Source: Microglena sp. YARC
Lineage: Eukaryota > Chlorophyta > Chlorophyceae > Chlamydomonadales > Chlamydomonadaceae
Direction of reading: 5' to 3'
DNA: 64,000 nucleotides
Assembly (NCBI GenBank): GCA_022414725.1
Contig: CM039463.1
Coordinates: 25,534,366 to 25,598,365 of the forward strand
Part shown: piece by piece, positions 50,576-63,820 of the stretch
Layout of the letters: every line of letters begins with the position of its first letter
Position numbering within the stretch: the first letter of the stretch is position 1
Notes under the pieces: model-generated
The model's database searches: none
What the model was told of the DNA's origin: nothing
Seen by the model: the letters and a program-made list of their open reading frames with translations, nothing else
Program-made: the position numbers and the translations under genes

Positions 50576-53500
50576 TGTTATTTACTGATTTATATATCAG
50601 TCTCTGAGTTGGCATAATGAACACCGTACCTACTTGCTCCGCGAGACCCTGCCTCGCCAGCCACAGGTATTCTACTGTGGCCTGCAACGTGACTGCAGTA
50701 CCTTGCAGTACACTCCCTATTCTATATGATGCGCCTGTTTTAATAGCATCTTCTCCTCTATTCGAGCCTATGCCGTTGTAACAATCTTACATTAACAGGT
50801 TATGTGCGCCATCTTTAGACGCTAACGAAGAACAGCCGCTGATTTCCGCGTTCGGAATCAGTTCCCCCTAACTAGTCGAGGCCCGAGTTTTAAACTAAGC
50901 ACCTGACTCCCTGTGCGGATCCTACTTCCCGCTGCTCCGCTGCCGCTTCTACCAAGAATCCTTGGATCAGCCACTGCGTCCTACGACTGAGCAAGCAAGA
51001 GCGATTACAAGTCACCGAAATCTTATGAGTGAGTATAGGACGACGCCCTCACGAGACCCACACAGCGCTGTATTGATCTCAGACGGATCAATTTGCTTAC
51101 GCGGCTTAAGAGAAGCTCCCGTCGAACATTGCCCGCTTGGACAAAGTTCCCCCTTGTGCGTATAATCCGCTGGATCCCTTTGGATGATTCTGCACTCCAC
51201 CCCCCCTTCCCCTGCCCCGTCCCTGACAACCATATCCACCATCACTGCGCCCCCACCACCCCCTTCCATCTCCCACGTCCCGTTGCGAAGCAATCTCAGC
51301 CCACCTCTCAACCACCTCCTGACCTATACATTTCTCTATCCCAAGTTGGCCTCCACCTCCAACTCGCGCCCCTCCCACCAGATTCCATTTATCTCCCTGT
51401 TGCCTTCGCAAAACCCCCCCCCCCCCCCCCCCCCTCCCATCCATCGCTCCAATAACACTCCTCTGTCAACGCCCCGACGCCACCCATCCTGCTCCGTGGC
51501 CACACCCGACGGATCTTATCCGGCTGAACGCCTGATGGGGGGCACCTCCAGATCGCCGATGGCCACGTCGCTGGATTAATTCCAACTGTCGCCTATCCCT
51601 CATTCTTCATCCTGCCTCTTCCAAGGACTGCGTGAAGAATCCCTACAATGGGACTACTTGACAAGGATTGCTTCATGCAATTTACTGGAATTAAATCTGA
51701 CTGGGACACATGGGAGCACTACATCAACGACAAGCTGGACATGGCTACTGATAGGCTAGGTGACTATAATGAACTCATTACGGGGGCCCGTATCATTGCT
51801 GAACACTTAGCCCCCCACATCCGAGCCGAAGTAGACCACATGATACTTACTCATCCCCAACTGATCCTTCCACACCTTGAAAGAGTGTTTGGGACCCCGT
51901 CAGGCCACCTACATTGGTTCAAGATTGCATGAATGAGATCCCTAATTATTCACCTCCTAGCCACCTTGTAGGCCTTGTATTTTTTCTGCCAATTCTACTG
52001 CCTTTGCAATTGCCGAGTGCGAAGTCAAATACGTAGAAGAACGTACTGGGTTACATGTACTGAGATATGGACCTAGGAAAACCCCAGCCCCTAGGACCGC
52101 TTCTATTCCCACCATTCCAACGCTGAAATCCACGCCACCGGATTGGTTTGTTCAAATCCAAGCTGACTCCGACAGAAAATTGAGAGAAGTGCACAATCAG
52201 CTCAAAGACGTGCAACACCAGCTGCAAGATATAAAACCGTCAGCGGGAACATGATAACTGGGTTCGGCAACGCTATCCCGCATCCACAGTAACCAGCCAC
52301 TATAGCATACCAGATGATCTTGCTGACCGCTTGCATGGGGGGCTACACTCACCCTCACCTGCAGCTGAACCAACATGCTCACCTGTTGATCACACTCACC
52401 TGCATGAGGGGCTACACTCACCCCCACCTGTAGCTGAACCGACATGCTCACCTGTTGATCACAATCACCTGCATGAGGGGCTACACTCACCCTCACCTGC
52501 AGCTGAACTGACATGCTCGCTTGTTGATCACGCTCACCTGCATGGGGGACTACACTCACCCTCACCTGCAGTTATTCCTGTACTTGCATCTGATACCATC
52601 CCTGCAACACCCTTGTGTATCCTCGTTGCCATCCCCCATAGGAAAATCACACCAGCTCTCCAACTTGCAAGTGCTGATGATGAGTGCAACACTCATGACA
52701 TGAACCACTTGCATGTGGGGGAATTGCCTGACCACTCTGTCCTCCCTCCTGATGTCTCTAATGACTTGCATGGGGGGGACATGAACACCTATGTTCCCAC
52801 GTCCACATCCACATCCTGCTCTAGTGATGAGGAACCAACTCCCACTAAGCACAGCAACACCACCACCACCTGGCATACTGTCAGCCCCACTCCTGAAATG
52901 ATAACTATCATCAGATCACACCACCTTCCACTCACCTGTGCCCTCCAAGGCATTCCCCACCTGCCCTTCCCACGCTACCACCACAGGACATGCAAGCGAC
53001 CATGCATCCTTGTGGGTATCGGATGAAGGACACACTTGTGAAGGGGAACATGGGGAGGTATATAGCATGGAAGGGAAATGTCCTGATGAACAGACAAGGG
53101 GACTGACCTATGCATTGCATGCATCTGTGCACCCATGTGCTGATGTACAGAAGTACTGCTGCACTAAACTGCAATGCATCATGTGATGTGACCTATTCTT
53201 GCATGAAAGATATAAGCATGAGCGATATCCTCGTGAGCTGTTTTTCATCTGCGTGTAACATAATCCTGATGCACTGATGCACAGCCACCTACTGATGTAC
53301 TGTACTGCACAGATTGAAGTGCTGTACGGTACTAACGTACAACCCATGTGTAATGCACTACTGTACTGAATTGCTGTGCACTTAACTGCAATGCTGTACA
53401 ACAGATCTGTTGCATGAGCGATACCCTCGTGTGATGATCTACATGCACAAAACTGCAGTGCTGTACAGCACTAGCGACCTGCAGATTCCATGTACCTTCC

Positions 53501-54903
53501 AGTGCATAGTCAACCTCATGGCATAGTTACATAGTGCGATTTGATAATCCCCACCATCTGTTAAATAATTAGTAATGAACACTCTAGGAGTTAATTCTTG
53601 ATCTGCCCCGTACTGCCACATGTACTTAGCCACGTGCTGTTCAAGCTTCTACCCTTTCGATGTTTTCATGCTGACAACATGATGCCTGCCCGATTCTAAT
53701 TTAGCATTTCAGTACTTAGCCTTCACTCCCAAATTATGGGGGAGCCTAGCACAGACATCAGCCTATTCCCTGCAGCCCTTGCATTCCCTGCAGCTTTCAT
53801 AGTTACGATTACATTGATCTGCAATGACCCAGCAGGCCCCAACAACACCAGCAGTCCCTACCGTCCCTGCATTTTCTTATCCGCTCCTAGTGCCCTTGCA
53901 GCGACCCTAGCTACCTCGCAGCCCCAAGCTGCTGACACCTTGTAGTTACCCTGCAGCATTCCTAGCTCAAGTCCGCCATCAACTTGCCCTTGACAGCTTC
54001 CTCAGCACGCCGGGCACCTAGTAGTTAAAAACATTGCTCCCCACCTGTTGTATTAGACCTGAACACTCTAGAATTTATTAGATTGTACGCCACCTGTACT
54101 GCCCCATGTACCTTCACAGGCAGTCAAATTTTGAATTCAGAATTATCCTAGTCTCTACCAGATGTCTGCGTTTTAATTTAGGTTACAAGCAATCCAGCTA
54201 CAAACACCCAAATTATGGGGGGAATAGTCCAGACATCCTGTCCAGAACCTTCTCGTAACCAAGGTTATCTCCACAAGATTTAACCAAGCCTGGAAGTTTC
54301 CTTCCAGCCCCATAGCAGCCTCTCTGCACCCTAGCATGCAGCCTACCTGCAGCTTCTTTTTAGTTTCCTAGCAGCTTCCCTGCAATCTAGCCTGCTGTCC
54401 CTTTGCAGCTTCCTATCATGGCCAGCTACTTTAGTAGACTGACATTTCTTTGAAGACATCTGCTAATGTGCTATGCCATCTTGAACCATTCCCTGCAGCT
54501 TCCCTACAGCCCCTAGTAGTATGCCTTGCAGCTCCTAGGAGTTCACCCCAGCAACCCTCCTGACAGGCCCGAGCCTGACCCCGCAAACCTTTCCTTGATA
54601 TTGATTGATTGCACCATGACTGGCTGCTCTCTTCTATCCAGCTTAAGTCTGTACCTCCATGGCACCCCTTTAAGCTGCCAGCCTAGATCAGTGATTGAGA
54701 GTTCTTTAGACATGATAACCACCTTTGCTGAGCCAGCCTGCCTCGCCACAGCCGGTATCAATTTTTTCATTAACTCCTTGACAAGCCTGATGAGTTACAA
54801 ATGCATTGTACCTCCATAATAGTTTTTAATTGTCACTCTAGTTTTTTAACTCCTCTAATTCCTGGAATTCTTCAGAATGAAGAATACCAGGAATTGGGAG
54901 GGA
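50576..54903 (+). mobile_element. Tandem retroelement unit B, chimeric subtype 2/1
   Basis: 4328 bp. 50576 to ~51215 follows subtype 2 (TGTTATTTACTGATTTATATATCAG...GATCCCTTTGGATGATTC). From CCCTGACAACCATATCCACC (~51220) onward it follows subtype 1, and it ends at a subtype 1 boundary (54904 TGTTATTCACC). The subtype 2 part also carries more small indels than unit A. Confidence 0.8.
51648..53026 (+). pseudogene. gag-like ORF of unit B, frameshifted
   Basis: Subtype 1 version. One T is missing at ~51918 (CATTGGTTCAAGATT for CATTGGTTTCAAGATT), breaking the frame after GHLHWF; further length changes occur in the T-run at ~51980 and in ATATAAAACCG at ~52233. The repeat-containing C-terminal part is open from ~52331 to 53026. 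Confidence 0.6.
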
Positions 54904-57900
54904 TGTTATTCACCGGGTTTCACCGGTTCACCTAGAGTGACTTAGAGTGCACAGGACTACCTCCCTGCTGCACTGTACTGCGGTGCCGCTGCCAGCTATG
55001 GCACGGACTCTGATGCCGGTACCCTGAGGTGCCGCGCCATCTCAGTACTTCCTCCTAGCGCATTGATCGAATGCTTATCTAACTGTAAAGATCTTATCCT
55101 TACCGTCTTCCCCTCGTCTCTGTGCTCTGCTCATACTCCGGAAATTCACAGCTTACGGTCCCATTCGCTTTAGATTGTCCTTGCTTGACGGTATTCCGAG
55201 CTGAAGGACATTTTGATTGTTGTCGCGCGGAGCGGATCAATTGAAAGGATCGAGTAAGGCTCTCCACCCGACAAGAACCTCCCCGCTGGGACACCCCTCT
55301 TGTGGCGGTATATCATCCGTGTATCCGGATTGATTCTGCTCCATTGAGCCTCAAGCTGTCGTCCCTGACAACCATATCCACCACCACTGCGCCCCCACCA
55401 CCCCCTTCCCATCTCCCACGTCCCGTTGCGTAAGCAATCTCAGCCACCTCTCAACCACCTCCTGACCTATCATCTCTCCAGATCTATCCCAAGTTGGCCT
55501 CCACCTCCAACTCGCCCCCTCCCCACCAGATTCCGTTTATCCCCTGTTGCCTCGCAACGTCCAACTCCCCCCCTCCCCCCCCCCCCCTCTCCCATCCATC
55601 GCTCCAATAACACTCTCTGTCAACGCCCCCGACGCCACCCATCCTGCTCCGTGGCCACACCCGACGGATCTTATCCGGCTGAACGCCTGATGGGGGGCAC
55701 CTCCAGATCGCCGATGGCCACGTCGCTGGATTAATTCCAACTGTCGCCTATCCCTCATTCTTCATCCTGCCTCTTCCAAGGACTGCGTGAAGAATCCCTA
55801 CAATGGGACTACTTGACAAGGATTGCTTCATGCAATTTACTGGAATTAAATCTGACTGGGACACATGGGAGCACTACATCAACGACAAGCTGGACATGGC
55901 TACTGATAGGCTAGGTGACTATAATGAACTCATTACGGGGGCCCGTATCATTGCTGAACACTTAGCCCCCCACATCCGAGCCGAAGTAGACCACATGATA
56001 CTTACTCATCCCCAACTGATCCTTCCACACCTTGAAAGAGTGTTTGGGACCCCGTCAGGCCACCTACATTGGTTTCAAGATTGCATGAATGAGATCCCTA
56101 ATTATTCACCTCCTAGCCACCTTGTAGGCCTTGTATTTTTTTCTGCCAATTCTACTGCCTTTGCAATTGCCGAGTGCGAAGTCAAATACGTAGAAGAACG
56201 TACTGGGTTACATGTACTGAGATATGGACCTAGGAAAACCCCAGCCCCTAGGACCGCTTCTATTCCCACCATTCCTACGCTATAATCCACGCCACCGGAT
56301 TGGTTTGTTCAAATCCAAGCTGACTCCGACAGAAAATTGAGAGAAGTGCACAATCAGCTCAAAGACGTGCAACACCAGCTGCAAGATATAAACCGTCAGC
56401 GGGAACATGATAACTGGGTTCGGCAACGCTATCCCGCATCCACAGTAACCAGCCACTATAGCATACCAGATGATCTTGCTGACCGCTTGCATGGGGGGCT
56501 ACACTCACCCTCACCTGCAGCTGAACCAACATGCTCACCTGTTGATCACACTCACCTGCATGAGGGGCTACACTCACCCCCACCTGTAGCTGAACCGACA
56601 TGCTCACCTGTTGATCACAATCACCTGCATGAGGGGCTACACTCACCCTCACCTGCAGCTGAACTGACATGCTCGCTTGTTGATCACGCTCACCTGCATG
56701 GGGGACTACACTCACCCTCACCTGCAGTTATTCCTGTACTTGCATCTGATACCATCCCTGCAACACCCTTGTGTATCCTCGTTGCCATCCCCCATAGGAA
56801 AATCACACCAGCTCTCCAACTTGCAAGTGCTGATGATGAGTGCAACACTCATGACATGAACCACTTGCATGTGGGGGAATTGCCTGACCACTCTGTCCTC
56901 CCTCCTGATGTCTCTAATGACTTGCATGGGGGGGACATGAACACCTATGTTCCCACATCCACATCCACATCCTGCTCTAGTGATGAGGAACCAACTCCCA
57001 CTAAGCACAGCAACACCACCACCACCTGGCATACTGTCAGCCCCACTCCTGAAATGATAACTATCATCAGATCACACCACCTTCCACTCACCTGTGCCCT
57101 CCAAGGCATTCCCCACCTGCCCTTCCCACGCTACCACCACAGGACATGCAAGCGACCATGCATCCTTGTGGGTATCGGATGAAGGACACACTTGTGAAGG
57201 GGAACATGGGGAGGTATATAGCATGGAAGGGAAATGTCCTGATGAACAGACAAGGGGACTGACCTATGCATTGCATGCATCTGTGCACCCATGTGCTGAT
57301 GTACAGAAGTACTGCTGCACTAAACTGCAATGCATCATGTGATGTGACCTATTCTTGCATGAAGATATAAGCATGAGCGATATCCTCGTGAGCTGTTTTT
57401 TCATCTGCGTGTAACATAATCCTGATGCACTGATGCACAGCCACCTACTGATGTACTGTACTGCACAGATTGAAGTGCTGTACGGTACTAACGTACAACC
57501 CATGTGTAATGCACTACTGTACTGAATTGCTGTGCACTTAACTGCAATGCTGTACAACAGATCTGTTGCATGAGCGATACCCTCGTGTGATGATCTACAT
57601 GCACAAAACTGCAGTGCTGTACAGCACTAGCGACCTGCAGATTCCATGTACCTTCCAGTGCATAGTCAACCTCATGGCATAGTTACATAGTGCGATTTGA
57701 TAATCCCCACCATCTGTTAAATAATTAGTAATGAACACTCTAGGAGTTAATTCTTGATCTGCCCCGTACTGCCACATGTACTTAGCCACGTGCTGTTCAA
57801 GCTTCTACCCTTTCGATGTTTTCATGCTGACAACATGATGCCTGCCCGATTCTAATTTAGCATTTCAGTACTTAGCCTTCACTCCCAAATTATGGGGGAG

Positions 57901-59049
57901 CCTAGCACAGCCTATTCCCTGCAGCCCTTGCATTCCCTGCAGCTTTCATAGTTACGATTACATTGATCTGCAATGACCCAGCAGGCCCCAACAACACCAG
58001 CAGTCCCTACCGTCCCTGCATTTTCTTATCCGCTCCTAGTGCCCTTGCAGCGACCCTAGCTACCTCGCAGCCCCAAGCTGCTGACACCTTGTAGTTACCC
58101 TGCAGCATTCCTAGCTCATGTCCGCCATCAACTTGCCCTTGACAGCTTCCTCAGCACGCCGGGCACCTAGTAGTTAAAACATTGCTCCCCACCTGTTGTA
58201 TTAGACCTGAACACTCTAGAATTTATTAGATTGTACGCCACCTGTACTGCCCCATGTACCTTCACAGGCAGTCAAATTTTGAATTCAGAATTATCCTAGT
58301 CTCTACCAGATGTCTGCGTTTTAATTTAGGTTACAAGCAATCCAGCTACAAACACCCAAATTATGGGGGAATAGTCCAGACATCCTGTCCAGAACCTTCT
58401 CGTAACCAAGGTTATCTCCACAAGATTTAACCAAGCCTGGAAGTTTCCTTCCAGCCCCATAGCAGCCTCTCTGCACCCTAGCATGCAGCCTACCTGCAGC
58501 TTCTTTTTAGTTTCCTAGCAGCTTCCCTGCAATCTAGCCTGCTGTCCCTTTGCAGCTTCCTATCATGGCCAGCTACTTTAGTAGACTGACATTTCTTTGA
58601 AGACATCTGCTAATGTGCTATGCCATCTTGAACCATTCCCTGCAGCTTCCCTACAGCCCCTAGTAGTATGCCTTGCAGCTCCTAGGAGTTCACCCCAGCA
58701 CCCTCCTGACAGGCCCGAGCCTGACCCCGCAAACCTTTCCTTGATATTGATTGATTGCACCATGACTGGCTGCTCTCTTCTATCCAGCTTAAGTCTGTAC
58801 CTCCATGGCACCCCTTTAAGCTGCCAGCCTAGATCAGTGATTGAGAGTTCTTTAGACATGATAACCACCTTTGCTGAGCCAGCCTGCCTCGCCACAGCCG
58901 GTATCAATTTTTTCATTAACTCCTTGACAAGCCTGATGAGTTACAAATGCATTGTACCTCCATAATAGTTTTTAATTGTCACTCTAGTTTTTTAACTCCT
59001 CTAATTCCTGGAATTCTTCAGAATGAAGAATACCAGGAATTGGGAGGGA
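54904..59049 (+). mobile_element. Tandem retroelement unit C (subtype 1)
   Basis: 4146 bp and the best-preserved unit. Boundaries TGTTATTCACC at both ends. It lacks a short segment (GACATCATCAGTTGTATT) at ~57909 that is present in units 1, 2 and D; unit B has a similar loss (~53757). Confidence 0.8.
55803..57182 (+). pseudogene. gag-like ORF of unit C, single nonsense change
   Basis: The whole 459-residue frame is in register from ATG at 55803 to TGA at 57180-57182, broken only by TAA at 56283-56285 (ACGCTATAATCC where the other copies have ACGCTGAAATCC). It is therefore the best guide to the intact protein: N-terminal helical domain (1-150), Pro-rich hinge, coiled coil (~175-205), four 23-residue repeats (~225-315), Ser/Thr-rich acidic linker with STSTSCSSDEEPTPTKHSNT, and basic C-terminus. 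Confidence 0.7.
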
Positions 59050-62000
59050 TGTTATTCACCGGGTTCACCGGTTCACCTAGAGTGACTAGAGTGCACAGGA
59101 CTACCTCCCTGCTGCACTGTACTGCGGTGCCGCTGCCAGCTATGGCACGGACTCTGATGCCGGTACCCTGAGGTGCCGCGCCATCTCAGTACTTCCTCCT
59201 AGCGCATTGATCGAATGCTTATCTAACTGTAAAGATCTTATCCTTACCGTCTTCCCCTCGTCTCTGTGCTCTGCTCATACTCCGGAAATTCACAGCTTAC
59301 GGTCCCATTCGCTTTAGATTGTCCTTGCTTGACGTATTCCGAGCTGAAGGACATTTTGATTGTTGTCGCGCGGAGCGGATCAATTGAAAGGATCGAGTAA
59401 GGCTCTCCACCCGACAAGAACCTCCCCGCTAGGACACCCCTCTTGTGCGGTATATCATCCGTGTATCCGGATTGATTCTGCTCCATTGAGCCTCAAGCTG
59501 TCGTCCCTGACAACCATATCCACCACCACTGCGCCCCCACCACCCCCTTCCCATCTCCCACGTCCCGTTGCGTAAGCAATCTCAGCCACCTCTCAACCAC
59601 CTCCTGACCTATCATCTCTCCAGATCTATCCCAAGTTGGCCTCCACCTCCAACTCGCCCCCTCCCCACCAGATTCCGTTTATCCCCTGTTGCCTCTCAAC
59701 GTCCAACTCCCCCCCTCCCCCCCCCCCCCCCCCCCCCCTCTCCCATCCATCGCTCCAATAACACTCTCTGTCAACGCCCCCGACGCCACCCATCCTGCTC
59801 CGTGGCCACACCCGACGGATCTTATCCGGCTGAACGCCTGATGGGGGCACCTCCAGATCGCCGATGGCCACGTCGCTGGATTAATTCCAACTGTCGCCTA
59901 TCCCTCATTCTTCATCCTGCCTCTCCAAGGACTGCGTGAAGAATCCCTACAATGGGACTACTTGACAAGGATTGCTTCATGCAATTTACTGGAATTAAAT
60001 CTGACTGGGACACATGGGAGCACTACATCAACGACAAGCTGGACATGGCTACTGATAGGCTAGGTGACTATAATGAACTCATTACGGGGGCCCGTATCAT
60101 TGCTGAACACTTAGCCCCCACATCCGAGCCGAAGTAGACCACATGATACTTACTCATCCCCAACTGATCCTTCCACACCTTGAAAGAGTGTTTGGGACCC
60201 CGTCAGGCCACCTACATTGGTTTCAAGATTGCATGAATGAGATCCCTAATTATTCACCTCCTAGCCACCTTGTAGGCCTTGTATTTTTTTCTGCCAATTC
60301 TACTGCCTTTGCAATTGCCGAGTGCGAAGTCAAATACGTAGAAGAACGTACTGGGTTACATGTACTGAGATATGGACCTAGAAAAACCCCAGCCCCTAGG
60401 ACCGCTTCTATTCCCACCATTCCAACGCTGAAATCCACGCCACCGGATTGGTTTGTTCAAATCCAAGCTGACTCCGACAGAAAATTGAGAGAAGTGCACA
60501 ATCAGCTCAAAGACGTGCAACACCAGCTGCAAGATATAAACCGTCAGCGGGAACATGATAAACTGGGTTCGGCAACGCTATCCCGCATCCACAGTAACCA
60601 GCCACTATAGCATACCAGATGATCTTGCTGACCGCTTGCATGGGGGGCTACACTCACCCTCACCTGCAGCTGAACCAACATGCTCACCTGTTGATCACAC
60701 TCACCTGCATGAGGGGCTACACTCACCCCCACCTGTAGCTGAACCGACATGCTCACCTGTTGATCACAATCACCTGCATGAGGGGCTACACTCACCCTCA
60801 CCTGCAGCTGAACTGACATGCTCGCTTGTTGATCACGCTCACCTGCATGGGGGACTACACTCACCCTCACCTGCAGTTATTCCTGTACTTGCATCTGATA
60901 CCATCCCTGCAACACCCTTGTGTATCCTCGTTGCCATCCCCATAGGAAAATCACACCAGCTCTCCAACTTGCAAGTGCTGATGATGAGTGCAACACTCAT
61001 GACATGAACCACTTGCATGTGGGGGAATTGCCTGACCACTCTGTCCTCCCTCCTGATGTCTCTAATGACTTGCATGGGGGGGACATGAACACCTATGTTC
61101 CCACGTCCACATCCACATCCTGCTCTAGTGATGAGGAACCAACTCCCACTAAGCACAGCAACACCACCACCACCTGGCATACTGTCAGCCCCACTCTGAA
61201 ATGATAACTATCATCAGATCACACCACCTTCCACTCACCTGTGCCCTCCAAGGCATTCCCCACCTGCCCTTCCCACGCTACCACCACAGGACATGCAAGC
61301 GACCATGCATCCTTGTGGGTATCGGATGAAGGACACACTTGTGAAGGGGAACATGGGGAGGTATATAGCATGGAAGGGAAATGTCCTGATGAACAGACAA
61401 GGGGACTGACCTATGCATTGCATGCATCTGTGCACCCATGTGCTGATGTACAGAAGTACTGCTGCACTAAACTGCAATGCATCATGTGATGTGACCTATT
61501 CTTGCATGAAGATATAAGCATGAGCGATATCCTCGTGAGCTGTTTTTTCATCTGCGTGTAAACATAATCCTGATGCACTGATGCACAGCCACCTACTGAT
61601 GTACTGTACTGCACAGATTGAAGTGCTGTACGGTACTAACGTACAACCCATGTGTAATGCACTACTGTACTGAATTGCTGTGCACTTAACTGCAATGCTG
61701 TACAACAGATCTGTTGCATGAGCGATACCCTCGTGTGATGATCTACATGCACAAAACTGCAGTGCTGTACAGCACTAGCGACCTGCAGATTCCATGTACC
61801 TTCCAGTGCATAGTCAACCTCATGGCATAGTTACATAGTGCGATTTGATAATCCCCACCATCTGTTAAATAATTAGTAATGAACACTCTAGGAGTTAATT
61901 CTTGATCTGCCCCGTACTGCCACATGTACTTAGCCACGTGCTGTTCAAGCTTCTACCCTTTCGATGTTTTCATGCTGACAACATGATGCCTGCCCGATTC

Positions 62001-62788
62001 TAATTTAGCATTTCAGTACTTAGCCTTCACTCCCAAATTATGGGGGAGCCTAGCACAGACATCATCAGTTGTATTCCCTGCAGCCCTTGCATTCCCTGCA
62101 GCTTTCATAGTTATGATTACATTGATCTGCAATGACCCAGCAGGCCCCAACAACACCAGCAGTCCCTACCGTCCCTGCATTTTCTTATCCGCTCCTAGTG
62201 CCCTTGCAGCGACCCTAGCTACCTCGCAGCCCCAAGCTGCTGACACCTTGTAGTTACCCTGCAGCATTCCTAGCTCAAGTCCGCCATCAACTTGCCCTTG
62301 ACAGCTTCCTCAGCACGCCGGGCACCTAGTAGTTAAAACATTGCTCCCCACCTGTTGTATTAGACCTGAACACTCTAGAATTTATTAGATTGTACGCCAC
62401 CTGTACTGCCCCATGTACCTTCACAGGCAGTCAAATTTTGAATTCAGAATTATCCTAGTCTCTACCAGATGTCTGCGTTTTAATTTAGGTTACAAGCATC
62501 CAGCTACAACACCCAAATTATGGGGGGGAATAGTCCAGACATCCTGTCCAGAACCTTCTCGTAACCAAGGTTATCTCCACAAGATTTAACCAAGCCTGGA
62601 AGTTTCCTTCCAGCCCCATAGCAGCCTCTCTGCACCCTAGCATGCCAGCCTACCTGCAGCTTCTTTAGTTTCCTAGCAGCTTCCCTGCAATCTAGCCTGC
62701 TGTCCCTTTGCAGCTTCCTATCATGGCCAGCTACTTTAGTAGACTGACATTTCTTTGAAGACATCTGCTAATGTGCTATGCCATCTTA
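59050..62788 (+). mobile_element. Tandem retroelement unit D, truncated at right
   Basis: Subtype 1. The match stops at GTGCTATGCCATCTT (~62787), where other units continue GAACCATTCCCTGCAG; the last ~420 bp, the hairpin and a final LTR are missing. Unrelated sequence follows. The poly-C tract here (59715-59738) is the longest in the window. Confidence 0.8.
59952..61328 (+). pseudogene. gag-like ORF of unit D, frameshifted
   Basis: Shares with unit 2 the loss of one C in the C-run (TTAGCCCCCACATCC at ~60111). Further changes: an extra A at ~60560 (CATGATAAACTGGG), a missing C at ~60941 and a missing C at ~61196. The shared lesion suggests units 2 and D have a common recent ancestor. Confidence 0.6.
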
Positions 62789-63820
62789 CCACATCACTAC
62801 ACCAATCGAATTTCCCATGTAACCTTCTCGCTACTCATTCTCCTTCTTAGCATTCGCGTAGCGCATTCGCATCCTCCTGCGTCTGCGCTACCTAATGATA
62901 CCACCTGCTCTCTTGTTCGTTGCAGTTTTGGTCAACTCTCCCCGAAAACTGCAACCAAACAGGAGCTCATGCTTCCGCAGAGGCGATGCTGCTATCGAAG
63001 TGGCTGTCTTCAAACATCTGACGCGAGTTCGCAGCAATCGCTGTGATCGCAGGGTGATATGCGGTTATTTTGGTCGGCTGCACCTCTGGGCAGTCGGAAG
63101 TATGAATTTCCGGACAGAATGCGCCTCTCCCTGGACTTCCCAACAGGGGGGGATGCAAAGCGCGTATCCCTGGTGCATTCTTGATGGTCGCTGCCAGGAG
63201 CGAAGGCTCCATGCAATCGAGAAACCTACTAACGAACACTTTCCCCCTCCATGCAGGTACCCAGGACAGCTACCTGCTTTTTCGAACGCGGACCTTCCCA
63301 CCGAGCGTCACATTACCCTTCTGAACGCGGACCCGCAGACCGATCGTCATAAACGACTCCTGGCAACTACCACAAATACTAAGGCCTCATCACTCGAACA
63401 GCTCAAGCGCGACACAAACTTGCCCAATCATGTACAAAATTAGCCCCCGTGCCGCACAAGAATTGCATAAGCAAGGAGAGTCGAAACAAGAAAAGCCGAA
63501 GCAAGGTAAAGATCCATACTAGCGGCTCTGCGAATATAGAACACCGCCTTGCTACCAATTCCAACCTAACGCGACCATGCGATCAGGGCAATGCAGCGAA
63601 CTCAGATCACCAACCTGCCGCCAGGACCCACATGAAGACGATTTCTCAACCATGCAACCATGCGACCAGTGACCATGGCCAACACACCCAAAATCTAGAT
63701 CACCAACTTGCTGTCAATACCCACCTGAAGAGACCATGCCACCTTGCAATCATACCATCGACGACCCTTCACACACAGCATGCCCCCACCAAAAATTCAT
63801 CATCATAAATAAACACCAAG
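62789..63820. other. Unassigned DNA right of the second array
   Basis: Two plus-strand open stretches, 62895-63443 (182 codons) and 63449-63808 (119 codons), overlap open frames on the minus strand and show no recognised domain. GAACGCGGACC occurs twice (~63284, ~63324) and CCACCTGAAG/CCACATGAAG with GACCATGC motifs recur at ~63565-63740, so the second ORF lies in weakly repetitive DNA. It could be part of another transposable element; I would not call a gene. Confidence 0.4.

Noticed and set aside
62895..63443. 182-codon ORF after the second array
   Set aside because: Overlaps open frames on the other strand, no recognisable motif, no splice or start context. Kept only as unassigned.
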